A stretch of 7,419 nucleotides of DNA from Pseudomonadota bacterium (lineage in GTDB: Bacteria; Bdellovibrionota; Bacteriovoracia; Bacteriovoracales; Bacteriovoracaceae): assembly GCA_023432655.1 (NCBI GenBank), contig JAEYUK010000185.1, forward strand, positions 1 through 7,419. Reading direction: 5' to 3'. Every line of letters begins with the position of its first letter. Position 1 is the stretch's first letter. The translations under genes and the position numbers were made by a program. A model generated the notes under the pieces. The model had not been told where the DNA came from and did not search any database. It saw only the letters and a program-made list of their open reading frames with translations. Below are positions 1 through 5,378 of the stretch, in pieces.

Positions 1-681
1 TTCTGTAACAATTGGGCCCATAATGAATTTCTAAATTTTGGTTCCGAGAAGATGAGTAAGTCTCTTGGAAACGTGGTTAAAATTCGCGACTTCGTAGAAA
101 AATACGGAGGCCAGGTTCTTCGTCACGTCTATCTCTCTGTTCACTATCGTGCTCGTCTTGAGTGGAGTGATGAGATTATCCAACGGGCGATTGATGAAGT
201 GAAACGTATCCATGAGTTCGCTCTGGAAGCTAAAATTTATGAGGCCAAAGGCCAGTACACTTCTCCTGAGATTAGTAATTGCATCGAGAAAATGATGGAA
301 GAACTCTCGAATGACTTCAACTCGGCAGGAGCGATGGGCCACTTCTTTTCATTCCTTAGGAATGTGAAGGCCCATAAAGATGAACTTAGCTCGGTGAGTT
401 TAACGCAGGTTCAGAAAACCCTTGGGTTTGTGAAAGACGCCCTCGGACTTATCCATTCGGATCCGGAGAGTGTTTTAAAAATCTTAAAGAATTTAGAGCA
501 AGATACCAGTAGTGCCGGGATTGATGCTTCTGAAATTGAGGCCTTAATTGAAGAGCGCAGGGTGGCCAAAGCTTCAAAAAACTGGGCCCGGGCGGATGAG
601 ATCCGAAAAGAGCTCGCTCAGAAGAACATTGTCCTTAAAGACAATCCAGATGGAACAAGTAGTTGGACGGTTCAGGGTTAG
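1..681 (+). CDS. cysS: Cysteinyl-tRNA synthetase, C-terminal part (5' end outside window)
   Basis: Class I aminoacyl-tRNA synthetase that activates cysteine with ATP and loads it onto tRNA-Cys in the cytoplasm. The reading frame is open from base 1, so the gene starts upstream; 226 codons are visible. The stretch WAHNEFLNF followed by the class I signature KMSKS (visible residues 17-21, then LGN) marks the end of the catalytic domain, where the KMSKS loop stabilises the transition state of adenylation. The helical anticodon-binding (DALR-type) domain follows. The C-terminus has the family's usual ending, with WARADEIRKEL and then a DNPDGT-type tail before a TAG stop at 679-681. The Escherichia coli enzyme has its KMSKS about 200 residues before the end, so this C-terminus is of normal length. 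The methionine at base 52 lies inside KMSKS and is not a start. The last few codons (V-Q-G-stop) run into the left edge of a repeat element, which may have supplied the stop codon. Confidence 0.96.
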   Translation, partial: FCNNWAHNEFLNFGSEKMSKSLGNVVKIRDFVEKYGGQVLRHVYLSVHYRARLEWSDEIIQRAIDEVKRIHEFALEAKIYEAKGQYTSPEISNCIEKMMEELSNDFNSAGAMGHFFSFLRNVKAHKDELSSVSLTQVQKTLGFVKDALGLIHSDPESVLKILKNLEQDTSSAGIDASEIEALIEERRVAKASKNWARADEIRKELAQKNIVLKDNPDGTSSWTVQG

Positions 682-698
682 GGTCAACTATCTGTTTA

Positions 699-748
699 GA
701 CTGGCAATACGAGTAAAAGTTTCGAGCTGAACTTGGACATTGCCAGTC
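699..748 (+). other. Long-range stem-loop (10-bp stem) in the cysS 3' region
   Basis: GACTGGCAAT (699-708) is perfectly complementary to ATTGCCAGTC (739-748), with a 30-nt interior. The interior contains a second, smaller stem, AAGTT (717-721) with AACTT (730-734), so the RNA could form a two-tier hairpin. No T-run follows, so it is not a standard rho-independent terminator. It may protect the cysS mRNA 3' end, be part of a repeat element, or both. The pairing is seen directly; the function is inferred. Confidence 0.5.
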
Positions 749-751
749 ATT

Positions 752-772
752 TCAGGGTCAAATTGACCCTGA
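752..772. promoter_or_regulatory. Near-perfect palindrome, possible operator or hairpin
   Basis: TCAGGGTCAA (752-761) and TTGACCCTGA (763-772) are perfect reverse complements around one central A. As RNA this would be an 8-bp stem with a 5-nt loop. As DNA it is a 21-bp dyad of the size bound by a dimeric regulator. It is followed by CCTTCTCT rather than a run of T, so termination would be weak. It lies about 100 bp upstream of the first exported-protein gene, and its right arm contains TTGACC, a possible -35 box. Confidence 0.4.
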
Positions 773-790
773 TCCTTCTCTAAATATCAG
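763..790 (+). promoter_or_regulatory. Weak candidate sigma-70-type promoter for the first exported-protein gene
   Basis: TTGACC (763-768; five of six match TTGACA) and TATCAG (785-790; four of six match TATAAT) are separated by 16 bp. A start just downstream would give a leader of about 70 nt before the ATG at 870. The -35 box lies in the right arm of the palindrome at 752-772, so a protein binding there could block it. The match is modest and chance is a real possibility. Confidence 0.2.
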
Positions 791-869
791 ACATACTCTA
801 ACACTCTCTCCTCATCTTATTTTCACCATGCTAATTTTGAGCGGTATTGTCATATAACTAGGAGTTCCT

Positions 870-1742
870 ATGAAAATGCTTAGCGCTCTTTTTCTGATGC
901 TTTTTGCAGTGTCTGCAATGGCCTCATCTGAAACAAAAACTTTCTTCTACGATGGCTCAGAAGATTCTGCTCAAATGTCTTTGCAAGCAGAACAAACCCA
1001 CACTGAATATCGTTATGAGCAAAGATGGACGACTTGCTACCGTCAAGAAACTCACTATGAAATGCGCTGCTACGGGAATCCTCCTCGTTGCCAACATGTT
1101 CCGGTAACAAGAACTATTCCTTATTCTTGCATGCAGACCGTTTCTATCCCTTACCAGGTAAAAGATTTTGATGTTGATGCTGATATCTCTCTTAGCTTCA
1201 CTAAGCCTGAAACAGAACTGTCTCTTGCTGAAACAATTAAAGTCACTCTTTGGGGAGATAAAGTTTATCTCGCTTCAACTGGGACTAAAAACTACTTCGT
1301 CCTAGCGAAAGAAACTTCAAGAGACACTCAAGTAAGTGGAACAATGAAGTTCATTAATGCTTCTTATGCTTTCAGCTTTGTTGAAGCAGCTCCTGTTCTT
1401 AAATCAATTGAGATGACTAACATTTCAATGAAGAACAGTATTCTCTCGTTCAACATCGGTGAAGTTGAAGTTCCTGAGTACATCGGCTTCTCACTTCTTG
1501 TAAAAGACGATCCAATCCTTGGTACATCTCGCGAGCTTTTCAACCGCCAGCTAAAAGCTTCTGAAGTGACTGTTAACGGCAAAGTTGCCAGTGTTAATAT
1601 CAAGGACCTAGGGGTTCAGTTAACTAGCGGTCGGTATACACTTACTGCGAAGGTTTTCTTCAAGCACCCAGGCCAATTAGTGAACAAAGATGAGTTCAAG
1701 GCCACAGAAGCTTCTCGCACGCTTATTTACAAGATTCGCTAA
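870..1742 (+). CDS. Exported four-cysteine protein, first of a tandem paralogous pair (unknown function)
   Basis: A 290-residue protein of a family I do not recognise. It has a clear Sec signal peptide: a Lys at residue 2, a hydrophobic core at about 4-15, then SAMA with probable cleavage after Ala18. There is no lipobox cysteine and no further membrane span, so the mature protein is probably periplasmic or released. Residues 27-30 read YDGS and 43-48 THTEYR. Four cysteines follow at 56, 67, 74 and 87 (CYRQ, RCYG, RCQH, SCMQT), then IPYQV at 93-97. The even number suits two disulfides in an oxidising compartment. The rest (about 100-290) is rich in alternating polar and hydrophobic stretches, as in beta-sandwich domains, and ends with TLIYKIR. 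The ATG at 870 is preceded by GGAG at 861-864 with 5-nt spacing. Its nearest relative is the next gene, with which it shares motifs along its whole length; a terminator separates the two. Possible roles (surface or envelope protein, adhesin, inhibitor) are speculation. Confidence 0.9.
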   Translation: MKMLSALFLMLFAVSAMASSETKTFFYDGSEDSAQMSLQAEQTHTEYRYEQRWTTCYRQETHYEMRCYGNPPRCQHVPVTRTIPYSCMQTVSIPYQVKDFDVDADISLSFTKPETELSLAETIKVTLWGDKVYLASTGTKNYFVLAKETSRDTQVSGTMKFINASYAFSFVEAAPVLKSIEMTNISMKNSILSFNIGEVEVPEYIGFSLLVKDDPILGTSRELFNRQLKASEVTVNGKVASVNIKDLGVQLTSGRYTLTAKVFFKHPGQLVNKDEFKATEASRTLIYKIR

Positions 1743-1767
1743 TTTAACCTTAGATTTTCTTAAGATG

Positions 1768-1792
1768 AGGGACCCTAGAGGTCCCTTTTCTT
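1768..1792 (+). terminator. Rho-independent terminator after the first exported-protein gene
   Basis: AGGGACC (1768-1774) pairs with GGTCCCT (1780-1786) around a 5-nt loop, followed by TTTTCTT. The 7-bp GC-rich stem with a T-tract 26 bp after the stop codon is a standard intrinsic terminator. It makes the two paralogous genes separate transcription units, or at least reduces read-through into the second. Confidence 0.85.
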
Positions 1793-1816
1793 ATGAAACT
1801 TTTACATAGTATCCGT

Positions 1817-1843
1817 TTGATTCACTCTGTCCCATGGTATGAG
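1817..1843 (+). promoter_or_regulatory. Weak candidate extended -10 promoter for the second exported-protein gene
   Basis: A promoter is expected between the terminator ending near 1792 and the start at 1872. The best candidate I see is TTGATT (1817-1822) with TATGAG (1838-1843), 15 bp apart, where the -10 is preceded by TGG (1835-1837), giving the extended TGn motif. The predicted leader would be about 20-25 nt. The hexamer matches are only partial; TTTACA at 1801-1806 is another possible -35 box without a convincing partner. Confidence 0.25.
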
Positions 1844-1860
1844 TTAAACATTAATATTGA

Positions 1861-1866
1861 GAGGAG
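1861..1866 (+). promoter_or_regulatory. Ribosome binding site that sets the start of the second exported-protein gene
   Basis: GAGGAG ends 5 nt before the ATG at 1872. This excludes the longer in-frame TTG start at 1857, which would place this sequence inside the gene and add five residues in front of an otherwise normal signal peptide. Confidence 0.85.
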
Positions 1867-1871
1867 TACTT

Positions 1872-2747
1872 ATGAGAATTCTTATCGCTTTATTGGCCGT
1901 GGCCTTTTCAGTGTCCGTTGTTGCCAGCACGAAAGAAACAAAAACATTTTATTATGATGGTTCAACCAACTCTGTGGAACTGTCTTTTTATGGTGAGAAG
2001 ACTCACACTGAATACCGCACAGAAAGACGAAGCACAATTTGCTATCGTCAGGCCTATGCAGGGATGAGAACAACTTGTACAGGTGGTGGGCATTCTCCTC
2101 GCTACTGTACTCAGCATCCGGTTTACACGACAGTTTCTTACCCTTGTACTGAAACCGTCACTGTTCCCTACCAAGTTCATGACTACTATGTTGATGCGCG
2201 AGTAATTGTTGATGTGACCAATGCTACTGGTCTTCCGACGACAGGTGAGACGATTAAAGTAACTCTTGAAGGCGACCACCTGACTTTTTCAGCTCTGGGC
2301 TCTAAGAAGTACTTTTTGGTAACAAAACACAGAGATATCCAAACTGGCTTTAATGGCAATACAAAGATGATCGATGCTGTTCTGGCGGTTGAACTAGTTG
2401 AAGCAGCTCCTCTTCTAAGTGCAGTGAAGATGGACAGCCTTTCAGTGGTAAACGATGCTCTAAGATTCTCCACGAATAAAATGGAGAACATTGGATTATC
2501 ACTTTTAGTTGAACAAAAGAAAGTATTCGGAGATGAAGTGATCTTTAGTCGTGCTTTAACTGATGATGAAGTGACTGTTGATGGTGACCAGGCCGAAGTG
2601 AGATTCTTACGCCTTGGTTTTGAACTAGGAAAAGGGAAGTTCGAGTTCACAGCGAAATCAGAAATTAAATTTAAGGGCGATATTTTAAATCGTTCTCAGT
2701 TTAACAATCTGTCGGCTTCTAAAACGCTGGTTTATCGAGTGAAGTAA
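1872..2747 (+). CDS. Exported four-cysteine protein, second of the tandem paralogous pair (unknown function)
   Basis: A 291-residue paralogue of the protein encoded just upstream; the family is not recognised. The signal peptide has Arg2, a hydrophobic core to about residue 15 and probable cleavage after Ala18 (VVA then STKE), the same position as in its neighbour. Shared motifs in order are ETKTF.YDGS (22-31), THTEYR (44-49), CYRQ (57-60), cysteines at 57, 69, 79 and 92, VPYQV (98-102), GETIKVTL.GD (125-135), LVEAAP (175-180), SLLVE (210-214), DEVTVDG (232-238) and a C-terminal ASKTLVYRVK. Relative to the first protein the cysteine segment carries small insertions (GGGHSP region), and a short deletion lies near residue 204. 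The even divergence along the whole length indicates an old duplication with both copies kept. The product is probably periplasmic or released, with two disulfides and a beta-rich body (inference). It has its own ribosome binding site and terminator. The true start is the ATG, not the upstream TTG. Confidence 0.9.
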   Translation: MRILIALLAVAFSVSVVASTKETKTFYYDGSTNSVELSFYGEKTHTEYRTERRSTICYRQAYAGMRTTCTGGGHSPRYCTQHPVYTTVSYPCTETVTVPYQVHDYYVDARVIVDVTNATGLPTTGETIKVTLEGDHLTFSALGSKKYFLVTKHRDIQTGFNGNTKMIDAVLAVELVEAAPLLSAVKMDSLSVVNDALRFSTNKMENIGLSLLVEQKKVFGDEVIFSRALTDDEVTVDGDQAEVRFLRLGFELGKGKFEFTAKSEIKFKGDILNRSQFNNLSASKTLVYRVK

Positions 2748-2773
2748 ATCGGATTAAATTTTGAATGAACATG

Positions 2774-2802
2774 AGGCCCACCTTCTGGTGGGCCTTTTTT
2801 TT
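2774..2802 (+). terminator. Strong rho-independent terminator between convergent genes
   Basis: AGGCCCACC (2774-2782) pairs perfectly with GGTGGGCCT (2787-2795) around TTCT, followed by eight T (2795-2802). It lies 26 bp after the stop of the second exported-protein gene. The T-tract overlaps the stop codon of lysA on the other strand. On the minus strand the same hairpin begins a few bases after the lysA stop but is followed by CATGTTCATT rather than a T-run, so it should terminate the + strand transcript well and the lysA transcript less well. Confidence 0.93.
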
Positions 2803-4066
2803 ATAAGAGAACGTCGTATTCCTGCGCCTTATTCACAACCTTAATCTTACTTTTCTTATCCACTAGTAACTCCAGAGGACGTCCACGAAGATTGTAATTT
2901 GAGCCCATACTGAAGCCGTAAGCACCCGTGTCCATAAGGGCGAGGAAGTCGCCACTTTTTAGGAGAGGCATTAAACGGCCAGAAGCGAAGCAGTCGGTGG
3001 TTTCGCAAATCGGTCCCACCACATGGCTCTTTTTCACAGGCTTACTTTCACGCACTGGAAGCAGGTGGTGATAAGCACCGTAAAGAGATGGTCTCATGAA
3101 GTCATTCATACCACCGTCAACAATGACGAAGTGATTATCTTCCGAAACTTTGTTTCTCAGAACTTTCATCACGAAAATTCCCGCACGAGCAATAATTCTG
3201 CGTCCTGGTTCAAACACCACGCGAGGTTTTAATGTGGTCTTAGAATAGTAATGCTTATTAAGTGTTGAGCTAATGAGCTCCATGTAATTATCGATATGAG
3301 GGAGAATGGCCGTTTCATCCGGATGGTAGTCCACGCCAAGTCCGCCTCCCACATCTAAAAATTCCAGAGGAAGATTAGTCTTGAGGGCCACGTCACTTAG
3401 AACTGTTAAGGCCCGTTTCGTGGCCTTAAGATCTAAGAGCTGGCTTCCAATGTGAATAGAAAGTCCCACCAGCTTACTGTGAGTCCAGTATTTTTTTTGC
3501 TTGATAGCACTTATAATATCGTTTTGAAGAATACCAAATTTGTGAGTCTTATTCCCGGTTGAGATATGTTTGTGAGTTTTAGACACCACTTCCGGATTTA
3601 AACGGAAACAAATACGAGCGATACGCTTTGTTTTCTTAGCGCAAAGATTGATCAGTTCAAGCTCCTCTAAGGACTCTACGTTGAAAGAGAAAATACCTTG
3701 AGGAGAAGTTTTAAGAGCAAAGAGGATTTCTTCCTCTGTTTTACCAACTCCAGAGAATACAATCTTATCCGGAGAGATGCCGGCTTCGAGAGCGCGTTTT
3801 AATTCTCCAACTGAGACGATATCAGCACCTGATCCAAGTTTAGCGAGAATCTTTACCAGCTCTTTATTCGGGTTTGATTTTAAAGCAAAGCACACAAGGG
3901 GTTCATGAAGATTTGCCTTCAGGGCCCCTTGATAAAAATCCATGTAGTTTCTGGAAAGAATTTCTTCCGAGTAGAGGAAGAAAGGTGTTTTATGTTTTTG
4001 AGCGATGGTGTGGATGTCAGTGTTGGCAAAATGTAGTTTTTTATTTTTGTAATGTGTGTGTTTCAT
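2801..4066 (-). CDS. lysA: Diaminopimelate decarboxylase
   Basis: Cytoplasmic PLP enzyme that decarboxylates meso-2,6-diaminopimelate to L-lysine, the last step of the pathway. It belongs to the alanine-racemase/ornithine-decarboxylase fold group. From the ATG at 4066 it has 421 residues, close to the usual length of about 420. Visible motifs are the PLP lysine in FALKSNPN (Lys63), SIHIGSQ (about 203-209), the phosphate-binding VGGGLGVDY (about 239-247), FEPGR (285-289), the active-site cysteine in PICETTDC (Cys354), and GAYGFSMGSNYNLRGRP near 381-397, which holds the conserved tyrosines. The start overlaps the pyrE stop as ATGA (4063-4066). A TTG 24 bases upstream in the same frame (4090) could add eight residues, but neither start has a well-spaced Shine-Dalgarno, so translational coupling to pyrE from the ATG is preferred. 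It is the last gene of the carB-pyrF-pyrE-lysA group, although it is not a pyrimidine gene. All expected active-site residues are present. Confidence 0.96.
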   Translation of the reverse strand: MKHTHYKNKKLHFANTDIHTIAQKHKTPFFLYSEEILSRNYMDFYQGALKANLHEPLVCFALKSNPNKELVKILAKLGSGADIVSVGELKRALEAGISPDKIVFSGVGKTEEEILFALKTSPQGIFSFNVESLEELELINLCAKKTKRIARICFRLNPEVVSKTHKHISTGNKTHKFGILQNDIISAIKQKKYWTHSKLVGLSIHIGSQLLDLKATKRALTVLSDVALKTNLPLEFLDVGGGLGVDYHPDETAILPHIDNYMELISSTLNKHYYSKTTLKPRVVFEPGRRIIARAGIFVMKVLRNKVSEDNHFVIVDGGMNDFMRPSLYGAYHHLLPVRESKPVKKSHVVGPICETTDCFASGRLMPLLKSGDFLALMDTGAYGFSMGSNYNLRGRPLELLVDKKSKIKVVNKAQEYDVLL

Positions 4067-4680
4067 GGGAATTGAACGTTCTTTCTCCAATGGAGGACCT
4101 GGTTAAGTGCTTGTTCATCAAGCATTTTCTTATCATAGGCGACTTTTGCCAGGACTTCAAAGTTAGAAAGTGAGTGATAGTGAAATCCATTGGAGCTAAA
4201 GACTTCTTGGGCCTGGGGAAAGTCATAGGTAAAGATACTCATAATGGACTTAACCTTCATACCGGCTTCCTCCACTTTTTGGGCAGCAGCAATGGAACTC
4301 TTGCCAGTGGAGATAAGGTCTTCAATGAGGACGGTGGTTTTTCCGGGCATGGCGGCACCCTCAATAGCGTTTTGGCGCCCGTGATCTTTACTGGAGCTTC
4401 GAACATAGATCATCGGAAGACGCAGTTCCTGAGCAATCCAAGCGGCCCATGGGATACCAGCAGTGGCAGTCCCAGCGATTAGATCAACATTTAACTCCCG
4501 AACTTTTTCACAGAAGGCCTGGATGATGATGTCCCGGGACTCGACAGTGGATATGAGAAGTCGATTATCGCAGTAGACTGGGGACTTAATTCCCGAGGTC
4601 CAGGTAAAAGGATCTTCCGGTCGCAGAAAAACAGCTCTTTCTTTTAAGAGGAGGGAGGCGATGGTTTCTTGGATCGTCAT
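4063..4680 (-). CDS. pyrE: Orotate phosphoribosyltransferase
   Basis: Transfers phosphoribose from PRPP to orotate to give OMP, the fifth step of de novo UMP synthesis, in the cytoplasm. The protein has 205 residues, normal for the family. Visible motifs are FTWTSGIKSPVY (25-36, orotate-binding region), GTATAGIP (70-77), the flexible catalytic loop RSSSKDHGR (94-102, with the conserved Lys98, His100 and Arg102) followed by IEG, and the PRPP-binding signature VLIEDLISTGKSS (117-129) with the Glu-Asp pair. The ATG start lies 2 bp after the pyrF stop. AGGA at 4689-4692, inside the end of pyrF, serves as ribosome binding site with 8-nt spacing. The gene ends in a 4-bp overlap with lysA. OMP made here is the substrate of the neighbouring pyrF product. 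Confidence 0.97.
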   Translation of the reverse strand: MTIQETIASLLLKERAVFLRPEDPFTWTSGIKSPVYCDNRLLISTVESRDIIIQAFCEKVRELNVDLIAGTATAGIPWAAWIAQELRLPMIYVRSSSKDHGRQNAIEGAAMPGKTTVLIEDLISTGKSSIAAAQKVEEAGMKVKSIMSIFTYDFPQAQEVFSSNGFHYHSLSNFEVLAKVAYDKKMLDEQALNQVLHWRKNVQFP

Positions 4681-4682
4681 GA

Positions 4683-5378
4683 TTAGGTTCCTTGTAAAAT
4701 CTTTTCAAGTGCGAGTTTAGGGTCGGGAGCTTGGGTGATAGGGCGGCCAATCACCATAAAGTCTGTTCCAAGTTTTAGGGCCTCATCGGGAGTGGTAATC
4801 CGCTTTTGATCCTGGGCTTGGGACTCTTTCGGACGAATACCGGGAGTGATGGTGAGGAAGTTTGTCCCACAGTGCTCTTTGATAGCGCGCACTTCATGGG
4901 GAGAAGAAACCACGCCATCCAGTCCAGACTCTTTAGTGAGTTTGGACAAACGGATCACGCTTTCAAGAATATCCCCTGAGATGCCTTGCTCGGTATTCAT
5001 CTGCTGAGTGGTGGTACTCGTGAGCTGAGTGACAGCGATAACAAGGGGTCTGGTTTGAGAGGCTTCAACTGCTTCCCGCGCCTTTTCCATCATGGCCTTT
5101 CCGCCGGCCGCGTGAACATTAATCATATCGATCGGAAGTCTTGCGAGGGATTTAATTCCCTGGCCCACGGTATTGGGGATGTCGTGAAGTTTTAAGTCGA
5201 GAAAAACCTTAAAACCCAAATCTTTGGCTTCATGAATAACCCGGGGGCCTTCAGCATAGAAGAGTTCCATCCCAATCTTTACCCAGACCTTACGGCCTTG
5301 AAGGGTTTTCATGGTTTTTAAAGCTTCGTTCTTATCTGAGTAGTCGAGAGCAACAATAATTTTCTCGGCAGGAATCAT
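4683..5378 (-). CDS. pyrF: Orotidine 5'-phosphate decarboxylase
   Basis: Decarboxylates OMP to UMP, the last step of de novo pyrimidine synthesis. It is a cytoplasmic TIM-barrel enzyme that works as a dimer. The protein has 231 residues, typical of the short bacterial group I enzymes. Visible motifs are VALD (9-12), VKIG (33-36, conserved lysine), the catalytic DLKLHDIPNTV (61-71, with the Asp-Lys-Asp array at 61, 63 and 66), NVHAAGG (87-93), TPGIRP (178-183) and VIGRPIT (209-215, phosphate gripper). The ATG overlaps the carB stop as ATGA (5375-5378). No clear Shine-Dalgarno is seen at that junction, so it is probably translated by coupling with carB. pyrE follows 2 bp later. Confidence 0.97.
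   Translation of the reverse strand: MIPAEKIIVALDYSDKNEALKTMKTLQGRKVWVKIGMELFYAEGPRVIHEAKDLGFKVFLDLKLHDIPNTVGQGIKSLARLPIDMINVHAAGGKAMMEKAREAVEASQTRPLVIAVTQLTSTTTQQMNTEQGISGDILESVIRLSKLTKESGLDGVVSSPHEVRAIKEHCGTNFLTITPGIRPKESQAQDQKRITTPDEALKLGTDFMVIGRPITQAPDPKLALEKILQGT

Larger units (their letters stand above)
671..772. repeat. Candidate REP/MITE-like structured element with flanking repeats
   Basis: TTCAGGGTTAGGGTCAA (671-687) is the same as TTCAGGGTCAA (751-761) with an extra TTAGGG. The inverted copy TTGACCCTGA lies at 763-772. Between the two direct copies is a 10-bp inverted repeat (699-708 with 739-748). The whole therefore reads as a roughly 102-bp unit bounded by similar sequences in inverted orientation and enclosing a stem-loop. 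This is the general form of REP-like or miniature inverted-repeat elements. Repeats containing GGGTCA/TGACCC arms are known beside REP-associated tyrosine transposases in other bacteria, but I cannot show membership here. No transposase is in the window and no target-site duplication is evident. The left edge overlaps the cysS stop codon. Alternatives are a transcription attenuator, a leaderless terminator variant or an operator region. Confidence 0.35.

Noticed and set aside
699..772. Rho-independent terminator for cysS
   Set aside because: The stems are good but neither is followed by a run of T, so this was listed as a stem-loop and a palindrome instead.
1857..1871. TTG start extending the second exported-protein gene by five residues
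   Set aside because: It would translate through the Shine-Dalgarno GAGGAG at 1861-1866, and the ATG at 1872 gives a normal signal peptide.
2186..2650. 154-codon open frame antisense to the second exported-protein gene
   Set aside because: It lies wholly opposite a well-supported gene, has no recognisable motif and a serine/arginine-rich composition typical of antisense shadows.
4067..4090. TTG start extending lysA by eight residues
   Set aside because: No Shine-Dalgarno precedes it, the added residues are not family-like, and the ATGA overlap with pyrE at 4063-4066 is a better start.
3874..4482. Open frames on the + strand opposite lysA and pyrE
   Set aside because: They are opposite conserved enzymes whose motifs are intact, and they have no ribosome binding site or domain.
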